Assembly: GCA_900547125.1 (NCBI GenBank)
Contig: URFU01000052.1
Location: 1-14,364 of the forward strand
Direction: 5' to 3'
Length of the DNA stretch: 14,364 bases
Origin: an uncultured Collinsella sp.
GTDB lineage: Bacteria; Actinomycetota; Coriobacteriia; Coriobacteriales; Coriobacteriaceae
This document shows, piece by piece, positions 1-8,833 of this stretch. The position numbers and the translations under genes were made by a program. Below the pieces are notes generated by a model. It saw only the letters and a list, made by a program, of their open reading frames with translations, did not search any database and was not told the DNA's origin. Positions within the stretch are counted from its first letter, which is position 1. Each line of letters opens with the position of its first letter.

Positions 1-1
1 G

Positions 2-1837
2 GCCGTTGCCGTCTCGTTCCTTGCCGCGCGTCTTAACATACGTGAAAAGCTCATCATCCAGGCACCGATGGGCGAGCTGGGTAGACTTGTTGCATCGAGC
101 GTATGGGCGAGTGTTTTTGCAATGCTTGCTGTCCTCGCCATCAATCTTCCTGGGATATTCGCCGCGCTTGTGAAGAATGGCCCGGGCTCGCCGTTCTATC
201 CGATAGGCTACATTCAATATGCGACTCCGGTTATCAATCCGGCTTGGCTGGTGTTCGCGCAGACGGCCATCTTGCAATTCTTGGTGGCAGCGTTCATCTC
301 GCTTGTCGTTCACCTTGCCGTGAAGATTGCCAATAACCCTACGCTTGGAATCGTGTTCGTATGTGCCCTGATGGGGGTGACGATGGTTCCCGGGTATTAC
401 GGAAGATCCATCGCTTTACGTGAGTTCGCCCTGTTGAATCCCCTTACGTATGCGAACACTGAGTTGACCGTCGGCGCCTATAGCCCGTACCCTACAACGC
501 AGATAGTGAATCTGCCTGGACTTTGCTTCGAGCGTGGCGCGATTGCCCTCGTATGCGCAATCGGGATCGAGGTGCTGGCAATTAGCCTGCTTTGCGTTGC
601 TGGAAAGAGCGGCTGCGCGTGCCCGATATCCCCGATTTGTCTTGAGAGAGGTTCCTTCACTGCATCGAGAACGGCAACTCGTTCGAGCGCTTGTGCCTCC
701 GCCGTTGCATACGTAAGAACGATGGGGAAACTGCTCCTGCGTTCTCCTACCCTCGCCGTATGCGCGATTGCAATGTCGACGACGATGCTGGCCCCGGCTC
801 TGGTCGAGATGTTTCCTGACGCTGATAACGTTTCCGCTGTTCGGTATAGGGATGGGGAGCTCCGTTCAATAGATCGGTATCTAGAGCAGAACGCTGCGAA
901 TATGGACGTCGAGGGCAAAGCGGCCCTGGAAGACATGCGGGATGCTCTTTCGGGTTTCGTGTACGCGCCTATGCCTGCGGAGGGGTTTCGAAGCCTTGCG
1001 ACGTACGAGCGCGCTCGAGGTGAGCTGGGCGCGGCAGATGCGACTCTCCTGCAATCGATCGGAATCGAGCCGGAGACTCCTTCTCGTGCGGAGGCGCGCG
1101 CCCTTCTGCTTGAGTCGATCGCGAGCTTGCCGGACCCCAAGGTTTACGAGTTAAGTACGAAGATGCCCCCATTAATCCTCCTTTCGTATCTCCAGGCAGC
1201 GCTTCCCTCCTTATTTTTGCTGTTGCCCGTGGTTGTCACATCGCTCGCGTGCACCCACCTGCAGTGTCGTTCCCTTCTGGTTCTCCAGATCCCCGCAACA
1301 GCGCATGTGCGTTTTCTGACGGCTGTTGCGCTGGCTCTCCTGCTTGGCTTGGTGCTGCTTTTGGTGTCGATGGTTCCCGCTGTCGTTGTGTCCGTGATTA
1401 AGAACGGTGCGGGTGGATCGGAGTATCCCGTCGCTCTCATTCGGGCGGGAGCTTCGACAACGTCCACGGTGGGGGAGGCGGTGTTGTGCAGTATTCCGTT
1501 GCTGGTCATGGCATACGGCGTGATTTCCGTCGTCGCTGCGTTGACAGCAGCGATTAGCCGCAACCCCGTTGTCACCGGAATGGTTTGCGCGGTTCTCCTG
1601 GTGTTGGGTTCTTTGAGCGCTCATGTTGAAAGCGTGGGCATGGGCGTCGCGCTGCTGGCTCCATTCGCCTCGTTTGATTCCGCTTCCCAGGTGGGGACGA
1701 TTGGGTTCCTTGGGCGAGGGACGAACGCGATGCCTTTTGGAGAGGTCGTCGGCGCATCGGGCGCTCTGCTGGTGGTCTTGGGCGCCGTATCTCCGTTGAT
1801 GGTGCGCCTGAGTGTTCCAAAGATCGAAAGGGGATGA
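2..1837 (+). CDS. two-module ABC-2-like permease, 5' end outside window
   Basis: The frame is open from base 2 with no start codon preceded by a good Shine-Dalgarno, so the gene begins left of the window. The protein is very hydrophobic and falls into two halves. The first half has membrane segments at about 98-175, 245-320, 340-390 and 530-600. The second half begins near 720 with one membrane segment, then a soluble stretch (about 815-1195) that should lie outside the membrane, then several segments to 1820. Both halves carry a related motif, KNGPGSPFYP at 173-202 and KNGAGGSEYP at 1400-1429, which indicates an internal duplication. The single-module permease at 2737 carries the same motif. 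One membrane segment followed by an external domain and a helix bundle is the usual plan of ABC-2 export or immunity permeases. The gene ends 5 bases before the ATPase gene and is probably cotranscribed with it. The substrate is unknown. Confidence 0.8.
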   Translation, partial: AVAVSFLAARLNIREKLIIQAPMGELGRLVASSVWASVFAMLAVLAINLPGIFAALVKNGPGSPFYPIGYIQYATPVINPAWLVFAQTAILQFLVAAFISLVVHLAVKIANNPTLGIVFVCALMGVTMVPGYYGRSIALREFALLNPLTYANTELTVGAYSPYPTTQIVNLPGLCFERGAIALVCAIGIEVLAISLLCVAGKSGCACPISPICLERGSFTASRTATRSSACASAVAYVRTMGKLLLRSPTLAVCAIAMSTTMLAPALVEMFPDADNVSAVRYRDGELRSIDRYLEQNAANMDVEGKAALEDMRDALSGFVYAPMPAEGFRSLATYERARGELGAADATLLQSIGIEPETPSRAEARALLLESIASLPDPKVYELSTKMPPLILLSYLQAALPSLFLLLPVVVTSLACTHLQCRSLLVLQIPATAHVRFLTAVALALLLGLVLLLVSMVPAVVVSVIKNGAGGSEYPVALIRAGASTTSTVGEAVLCSIPLLVMAYGVISVVAALTAAISRNPVVTGMVCAVLLVLGSLSAHVESVGMGVALLAPFASFDSASQVGTIGFLGRGTNAMPFGEVVGASGALLVVLGAVSPLMVRLSVPKIERG

Positions 1838-1842
1838 TCTCG

Positions 1843-2583
1843 ATGATTGACCTTCAAACGCTGACGATCTCTTATGGAAAGAAGGTGCTCGTAGATTCGG
1901 TGAACGCTGAGTTTGCCCCGGGTACGGTCTACGGTCTCGTCGCTCCGAACGGGCATGGAAAGACGACGTTGCTGCGTGCGATGGCAGGTTTGCCGGGTCC
2001 TCGCGTGGACGGGAGCATCGTTCTGGATGAGGTGCAGGGTACGGGTGCGAGAGAGGTCCGTTCTATGATCTTCTATGCACCTGGTGAGGGGACGCTGCTG
2101 TATCCCGGATTGCGTGCGGAAGATCACCTCAAGATGGTTTGCGATATGTGGCCGCATGCTCGCGATATCGAAGAGATAGTGGAACAAACGCAGATAGGCG
2201 AGTTCGCGAAGATGAGGATCCGCACTCTGAGCCAGGGCATGAAGCAGCAGCTTACCCTGGCGATTGCGTATGCGACGGGCGCGCGGTACCTTCTATTAGA
2301 TGAGCCCATGAACGCGCTCGACCCCAGCAGGGTGGACTTGCATTCCGAGATTCTCAGGAAGCTGGCCGATTCTGGTACGTGCATCATCATGTCATCCCAC
2401 ATCTTGGATTCGGTCGATAGGCTGTGCGATGAGATTCTGTTTTTGAAGGATGGGAGGCTCATTAGAAGCATTCCGCAAGATGATGCTGCGCCGAAGTCTC
2501 CTGGATCCCATTTCGCAAAGCCTGCCGGACGCGCCGAGGGTGCGCTAAGCACGTATCGGCGACTCTACGAAAAGGGCGGGTAG
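1843..2583 (+). CDS. ABC transporter ATP-binding protein
   Basis: This is a 246-residue ABC ATPase that would power the permease encoded just upstream. Visible motifs are Walker A APNGHGKTT (34-42), signature LSQGM (129-133), Walker B YLLLDEP (149-155), a D-loop (NALD) and the switch histidine (H186) in SSHILD. Two positions are unusual. The first glycine of Walker A is alanine, and the Q-loop glutamine before the LYPGL segment is replaced (YAPGEG). The fusion ATPase downstream deviates at the same two positions, so the two are close relatives. I chose the ATG at 1843 because AAAGGGG (1827-1833) lies 9 bases before it. An in-frame ATG at 1834 directly abuts that site, overlaps the previous stop, and is the alternative. 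The ABC family assignment is certain; the substrate is not known. Confidence 0.9.
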   Translation: MIDLQTLTISYGKKVLVDSVNAEFAPGTVYGLVAPNGHGKTTLLRAMAGLPGPRVDGSIVLDEVQGTGAREVRSMIFYAPGEGTLLYPGLRAEDHLKMVCDMWPHARDIEEIVEQTQIGEFAKMRIRTLSQGMKQQLTLAIAYATGARYLLLDEPMNALDPSRVDLHSEILRKLADSGTCIIMSSHILDSVDRLCDEILFLKDGRLIRSIPQDDAAPKSPGSHFAKPAGRAEGALSTYRRLYEKGG

Positions 2584-2736
2584 AAATGCAAGTTAAAAAT
2601 CTATGTGGCCAATGTGATACCGTTGAACCCGCATATCGATACCGCCCAGCCATTCTCCTCGCCCCCGTCGCACGTATCTTCATCCGGTCTGTTACTTTTA
2701 ATCTAACAATTCTTTGAGGAACGTAGGTGCTTCTAA

Positions 2737-4551
2737 ATGTACTGTCGACTTCTTCTCAAACTAATCCTAAGAGACAAGGCCGTATGGATTTGTACGCTCG
2801 TTCTCGCTGCAGCCTTCTCCATCCCCATTGCGTTCAATTCACCCATCTACGGGCCCTTCTTTATGAAACAGGGCATGCAGGGCTTTGTCGACGCATTCAA
2901 TACGCGCGCGCCCCAGGCCAGCGGCACAGACCTATCGCCAGAGCAGCAAGATGACGCTGAGCTTGCAAGATACGCGAACGCCGCCCTCGCCGCTCAAACC
3001 GACGCCGCCTTTCTCGATTCTGCCGAGAGCTACTACGCGCTCATGGGCGAAGGCTTCCAATCCGGGTCCATCGTGGGAGACCAAGAGACCAATGACGCGG
3101 CGCTCGCATATTGCCGTGCCCTGAGCAGCTCCGGCATCACGCACATTCCAGCCTCCGCAAGCGATCTGCCATTCCTTTCCTTCCTGCCTTACGCCATTGC
3201 CACGGCGCCGTCCTTCCTTCCCTTCATCCCCTTCCTTCTCTCGTCGATACTCGTGCTCGGCGCCACAAGGCCCGGGACCCTGGCGGCAAAGGCGCCCGTG
3301 CCCAAATTCCGGCGCCTTATCCAAACCGTGTTTTCGATAATCGCCGCGGGGACCGCGATGCTCCTCGCCGGCCTCGCACCCGGGGGCATTTACGCCTTGG
3401 CCCTAAACGGCTTCGGGCAAATTGGGTACCCGATCGCCTTCTTCCATGACGGCGCGCTCACTACCACGACCGCGGGAAACGTCTTCACAGCCCTGCTTAT
3501 CGCGCTTCTTGCGGGCGGAACCTTGATATCCGTTTGCTCCGCCGTCCTATCGACCGCAACGAGGCGCGTCCTCGCGGGCCCCCTTACCTCCGCGCTGCTT
3601 GTCGCGGCCCCGGTATTCCCGTTACTGTCCGATTCGGCACTGGAGCATAACGCCGCGCTCAATCTCCTGCCGCTGGCCGTATTCTCGCCTATCGAGGCAA
3701 CGGGTTACGTGGGATGCTTCCCGACAGAATTCATTGGCTCCGGTTCAGGCAGCGCATCGATGCTTGCCGTGGCCCTGGCATACGTCGCGGTCTTTTTTGC
3801 GGTCGGCGCCGTTGCGACACGTTCGCCCAAACAGCCTGGACCCGCGAAAAAGCACCATGGGCTCGAGCTTCTGGACGTGAGCGTGGGATACGGAAGCACG
3901 ACGATACTTTCAATCGGATCGCTTTTCTTGAGCCCGGGAACGGCGGCGGGCCTCATTGCTCCCAACGGCTCGGGGAAAACCACCTTTCTTGAAGCGCTGT
4001 CGGGCCAATTTCCCACCCGCATCCGCTCGGGAAGCCTGGCGGCAGACGGAATCAGCCAACGTCGATCAGCCGAATTTGCAGAACTCGTCTACCTGAGCTC
4101 TTCGGGCAGCGCGGATCTCTATCCCACGCTATCGGCCATCGAGCACCTTGCTTTCGTTAGGGAGGCGTGGAAATCGGCCACCGACATCGACTCGCTCTGC
4201 AGCTCCCTCGGAATCTCCCCATATCTCGACAAGCCGACCCGTAAACTCTCGACAGGAATGAAGCAGCAGGTAAAGCTTGCCATGGCGATAGCGACCGATT
4301 GCCCGTACCTCATCCTCGATGAACCGCTGAACGGCCTCGATCCGGGAAAACGGAAAACCTCCTGCGACGCGATGCGCAGCGAAGTGGCGCGGGGACGTAG
4401 CGTGCTCATCTCAAGCCATCTGCTCGACGACCTGGCAGACCTCACCAACTCGTTCTACTTCATCGAGGCCGGCACGCTCGTGGAAAAGATCAAGTCGTCC
4501 TCGCAGACGCTCAAGCAGGAATACCTCGATACATACGAGGGAGGTGAATGA
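2737..4551 (+). CDS. ABC permease-ATPase fusion protein
   Basis: This 604-residue protein joins an N-terminal membrane domain to a C-terminal ABC ATPase. Residues 1-30 contain the first membrane segment. Residues about 31-145 are polar and probably extracytoplasmic, and several membrane segments follow to about 365. The permease half carries NGFGQIGYPI (3406-3435), the motif also found twice in the upstream permease. The ATPase half has Walker A APNGSGKTT (408-416), signature LSTGM (504-508), Walker B YLILDEP (524-530), NGLD (532-535) and switch histidine H561. As in the upstream ATPase, Walker A starts with alanine and the Q-loop glutamine is missing (YLSSSGSADLYP). The start is supported by AGGTG at 2725-2729, 7 bases upstream. 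A 153-base gap separates it from the previous gene; I see no terminator or convincing promoter there. It probably pairs with a second copy of itself or with the upstream two-module permease. Confidence 0.88.
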   Translation: MYCRLLLKLILRDKAVWICTLVLAAAFSIPIAFNSPIYGPFFMKQGMQGFVDAFNTRAPQASGTDLSPEQQDDAELARYANAALAAQTDAAFLDSAESYYALMGEGFQSGSIVGDQETNDAALAYCRALSSSGITHIPASASDLPFLSFLPYAIATAPSFLPFIPFLLSSILVLGATRPGTLAAKAPVPKFRRLIQTVFSIIAAGTAMLLAGLAPGGIYALALNGFGQIGYPIAFFHDGALTTTTAGNVFTALLIALLAGGTLISVCSAVLSTATRRVLAGPLTSALLVAAPVFPLLSDSALEHNAALNLLPLAVFSPIEATGYVGCFPTEFIGSGSGSASMLAVALAYVAVFFAVGAVATRSPKQPGPAKKHHGLELLDVSVGYGSTTILSIGSLFLSPGTAAGLIAPNGSGKTTFLEALSGQFPTRIRSGSLAADGISQRRSAEFAELVYLSSSGSADLYPTLSAIEHLAFVREAWKSATDIDSLCSSLGISPYLDKPTRKLSTGMKQQVKLAMAIATDCPYLILDEPLNGLDPGKRKTSCDAMRSEVARGRSVLISSHLLDDLADLTNSFYFIEAGTLVEKIKSSSQTLKQEYLDTYEGGE

Positions 4552-4552
4552 C

Positions 4553-4897
4553 ATGAAACTATTTGAACAGCTGAAGTCCAATGCGTCGCGCATGGCTGTC
4601 TACGCCATCCTCGTGGCAACGGCTTTATGCGGAATCGCGGCACCCGTCTATGCGCTCAACGGGGAGAAAGGCGATGTCGAACCCGCGTACATGGCTTCGA
4701 CGGTTAAGGACCGGTACAAAGCCTTCTCTGGAGACACGTTTTACGTAGCAGAGTACGACACGACCTACCGTCAGCTTCGCTACAACAAGAGATACGAATA
4801 TCTAGGCCCAGAAGTAATCAGCTATACATCGGGTTGGTACCGCTCCAGCTATGGACACATAACCCAGTTCAAGTGTAACTACCGTGTGTACAACTAA
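4553..4897 (+). CDS. small secreted tyrosine-rich protein, family not recognised
   Basis: This 114-residue protein has a clear Sec signal peptide. It has a basic start, a hydrophobic core at about 14-30 and a probable cleavage site after VYA at residue 34. The mature part is about 80 residues with 13 tyrosines, many charged residues and a single cysteine near the C-terminus (FKCNYRVYN). It has no membrane segment and no catalytic motif that I can see. The start ATG is preceded by GGAGGTG at 4540-4546, an excellent ribosome site, and lies 2 bases after the fusion-transporter stop, so the two are translationally linked. A GTG at 4544 is possible but overlaps that ribosome site. A strong terminator follows, making this the last gene of the operon. 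The context suggests a secreted peptide, perhaps bacteriocin-like, with ABC proteins for immunity or release. That function is inference. Confidence 0.8.
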   Translation: MKLFEQLKSNASRMAVYAILVATALCGIAAPVYALNGEKGDVEPAYMASTVKDRYKAFSGDTFYVAEYDTTYRQLRYNKRYEYLGPEVISYTSGWYRSSYGHITQFKCNYRVYN

Positions 4898-4911
4898 AGC
4901 AACCGGCCGGG

Positions 4912-4947
4912 ACGAGGGGTGACGCAAAAGCGTCGCCCCTCGTTTTT
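4912..4947 (+). terminator. intrinsic terminator of the ABC/peptide operon
   Basis: A 14-base-pair stem closes on the loop AAAA. Its core is CGAGGGGTGACGC against GCGTCGCCCCTCG, with one T-G wobble. It is followed directly by TTTTT. It lies 15 bases after the stop of the secreted-peptide gene. Confidence 0.93.
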
Positions 4948-4956
4948 AACCATGTC

Positions 4957-4975
4957 AACTGAACCTAGTTCAGTT
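4957..4975. repeat. short palindrome, 8-bp arms
   Basis: AACTGAAC and GTTCAGTT flank a three-base centre CTA. It sits between the operon terminator and the dispersed repeat that starts at 4977. It could be the edge of that repeat unit or a regulator site; nothing nearby decides between these. Confidence 0.55.
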
Positions 4976-4976
4976 T

Positions 4977-5052
4977 GGTTGATTTCCGATCTCAGCCGAA
5001 CACATTGAGCGGAAAGGCCGTTCCCGCAGTCAGTCGAACGTCCCCGGGGCCC
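4977..5052 (+). repeat. dispersed intergenic repeat, copy 1
   Basis: This 76-base stretch recurs in the same orientation at 14288-14364 with roughly nine differences. The best conserved part is CTCAGCCGAACACATTGAGC. In this copy several local pairings are possible: TTTCCG with CGGAAA around CTCA/TGAG, and CGTTC with GAACG. The last bases form the left arm of the perfect hairpin at 5039-5071. The first helix is not preserved in copy 2, which argues against a maintained RNA fold. No coding potential is apparent. Confidence 0.8.
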
Positions 5053-5071
5053 TTCTCAGGCCCCGGGGACG
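5039..5071. repeat. perfect 13-bp GC hairpin at the end of the dispersed repeat
   Basis: CGTCCCCGGGGCC pairs without mismatch with GGCCCCGGGGACG across the loop CTTCTCA. It is followed by GCATTTT, so it could act as a weak terminator on the plus strand. It begins within the dispersed repeat and probably belongs to the same element. Confidence 0.75.
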
Positions 5072-5151
5072 GCATTTTCCCAGTTGAAGGAACGGTGGAG
5101 ATGTGTTTCGATGGGTCAGATTCGTGTCGTTCCGAAAAGACCGTGAACCTT

Positions 5152-5180
5152 TTGTGGGACACGCGGCGCCGTGGTACCAT
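5152..5180 (+). promoter_or_regulatory. candidate sigma-70 promoter of rpmE
   Basis: TTGTGG (5152-5157) and TACCAT (5175-5180) are separated by 17 bases. They lie just upstream of the twin-hairpin leader and about 85 bases before the rpmE start. The -10 matches consensus at four of six positions. No start-site data support it. Confidence 0.45.
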
Positions 5181-5193
5181 AGCCGAGTTTGTT

Positions 5194-5242
5194 GTCTTGG
5201 TCGGAAACCAAGACGCCTTATGCGCTGATCGGTAACCAGCGC
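5194..5242 (+). promoter_or_regulatory. twin-hairpin rpmE leader, probable bL31 autoregulatory element
   Basis: Two adjacent hairpins lie in the rpmE 5' leader. The first pairs GTCTTGGT (5194-5201) with ACCAAGAC (5207-5214). The second pairs GCGCTG (5222-5227) with CAGCGC (5237-5242). Their tips are nearly the same, TCGGAAACC and TCGGTAACC, although the stems differ, as expected for a repeated protein-binding shape. The ribosome site AAGGAG (5252-5257) follows 9 bases later. Ribosomal-protein L31 leader motifs have been predicted computationally in several bacterial groups, to my recollection including Coriobacteria. Assignment to one of those motifs is inference. Confidence 0.6.
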
Positions 5243-5264
5243 CTGACCAATAAGGAGTCCTACC

Positions 5265-5690
5265 ATGAAGCAGGGTATCCATCCCCAGTATGTCGAGTGC
5301 ACGGTGACGTGCTCCTGCGGCAACACCTTCAAGACGCACGCTACCGTGTCCGAGATGAAGGTTGAGCTTTGCAACGAGTGCCACCCGTTCTACACCGGCC
5401 AGCAGAAGTTCGTCGACACCGGTGGACGCGTCCAGCGCTTCGCCGACAAGTTCGGTGGCGCCGCTGCCGCCCAGCTCAAGAAGGCCGAGGAGGCCAAGGC
5501 TGCCAAGGCTGCCAAGGCTGCTGAGGCCGAGGCCGCTCGCAAGGCCGCCGCTGAGGCTAAGGCTGCCGAGAAGGCTAAGCGTGCCGCTAAGTTCGCCGAG
5601 GAGGCTGCCAAGCAGGCTGCTGAGGCTCCCGCAGAGGCTCCCGTCGAGGAGGCCGCTGCCGAGGCCGAGACCACCGAGGCTGCTGAGTAA
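5265..5690 (+). CDS. rpmE: 50S ribosomal protein bL31 (zinc-type) with Ala-rich C-terminal extension
   Basis: bL31 bridges the 50S central protuberance and the 30S head. Residues 1-65 are a standard bL31: MKQGIHPQY start, CSC at 16-18 and CNEC at 36-39 as the four zinc ligands, and the FYTGQQKFVDTGGRV segment followed by a phenylalanine. Residues 66-141 are an added tail made almost only of Ala, Lys and Glu, basic at first and acidic at the end (EAAAEAETTEAAE). Normal bL31 is about 65-90 residues, so this protein is roughly twice the usual length. The tail is low complexity and probably helical or disordered. The start has AAGGAG 7 bases upstream. The gene stands alone between its own promoter and leader and the terminator at 5728. 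The zinc cysteines suggest the zinc-replete paralogue. Confidence 0.96.
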   Translation: MKQGIHPQYVECTVTCSCGNTFKTHATVSEMKVELCNECHPFYTGQQKFVDTGGRVQRFADKFGGAAAAQLKKAEEAKAAKAAKAAEAEAARKAAAEAKAAEKAKRAAKFAEEAAKQAAEAPAEAPVEEAAAEAETTEAAE

Positions 5691-5727
5691 ATAGCTCGCC
5701 GCGGAATCACTCGCATTCATGGCATGA

Positions 5728-5761
5728 GGGCCGTGCATCCATTTGGGTGCACGGCCCTTTT
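5728..5761 (+). terminator. rpmE intrinsic terminator
   Basis: GGGCCGTGCATCC pairs with GGGTGCACGGCCC (one wobble) around the loop ATTT and is followed by TTTT. The tip GCATCC-ATTT-GGGTGC is nearly the same as that of the terminator at 10108. Confidence 0.93.
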
Positions 5762-5770
5762 CTATTGGTG

Positions 5771-5822
5771 AAACGAACCTGTTCCCATGGCACCAGATTG
5801 GTGCGAGGGGGCAGGTTCGTTT
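5771..5822. repeat. intergenic palindrome, 11-bp outer arms
   Basis: AAACGAACCTG (5771-5781) pairs perfectly with CAGGTTCGTTT (5812-5822). An inner hairpin, GCACCA-GAT-TGGTGC, sits between them. No T-run follows, so it is not an obvious terminator on the plus strand. It is one of several palindromic elements in the intergenic regions of this window. Confidence 0.65.
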
Positions 5823-5862
5823 GCGCCAAATGGCAGAGAGACAGCGTTTTCCCAGATAAAAG

Positions 5863-5893
5863 CTGCCAAATTAAACCAGTCCCTTTTTGGCAG
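5863..5893. repeat. intergenic palindrome, 8-bp arms
   Basis: CTGCCAAA (5863-5870) pairs with TTTGGCAG (5886-5893). The loop contains CAGTCCC, a core shared with the palindromes near 13100 and 13961. It lies upstream of secA. Its function is unknown. Confidence 0.5.
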
Positions 5894-5944
5894 GTTGGTC
5901 GTAGTTATTACGTGGCGGTCGAGGTCGACCGTATAGGCCGCGCC

Positions 5945-5964
5945 TTGTTTGGCTAAAGTACAAT
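5945..5964 (+). promoter_or_regulatory. possible secA promoter -10 region
   Basis: TACAAT (5959-5964) is a good -10 match about 62 bases before the secA start. The nearest TTG-type hexamer, TTGTTT (5945-5950), is only 8 bases upstream, too close for a standard -35, and no good -35 lies at 17 bases. The call therefore rests on the -10 alone. Confidence 0.3.
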
Positions 5965-6025
5965 CATCTGTGTTTAACTCGCCCGCAGCTGCACGGCGTG
6001 GGCGATGGCCAAAAAGGAAAACCAC

Positions 6026-8832
<2,807 letters not shown>

Positions 8833-8833
<1 letters not shown>

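Noticed and set aside
2727..2954. GTG-started frame overlapping the start of the fusion gene
   Set aside because: It has well-placed GAGGA upstream, but its product is a non-hydrophobic shadow. The overlapping frame encodes a clear membrane protein with its own AGGTG site.
4553..4897. Lactococcin 972 family bacteriocin
   Set aside because: Gene layout and signal peptide fit, but I cannot see the family's glycine/tryptophan start of the mature peptide or its SYYH-like segment. The peptide is left unassigned.
4992..5738. Minus-strand open frame across rpmE, rich in Leu, Gly and Ser
   Set aside because: It is antisense to the Ala-rich bL31 tail and crosses the leader and repeat. It has no independent support.
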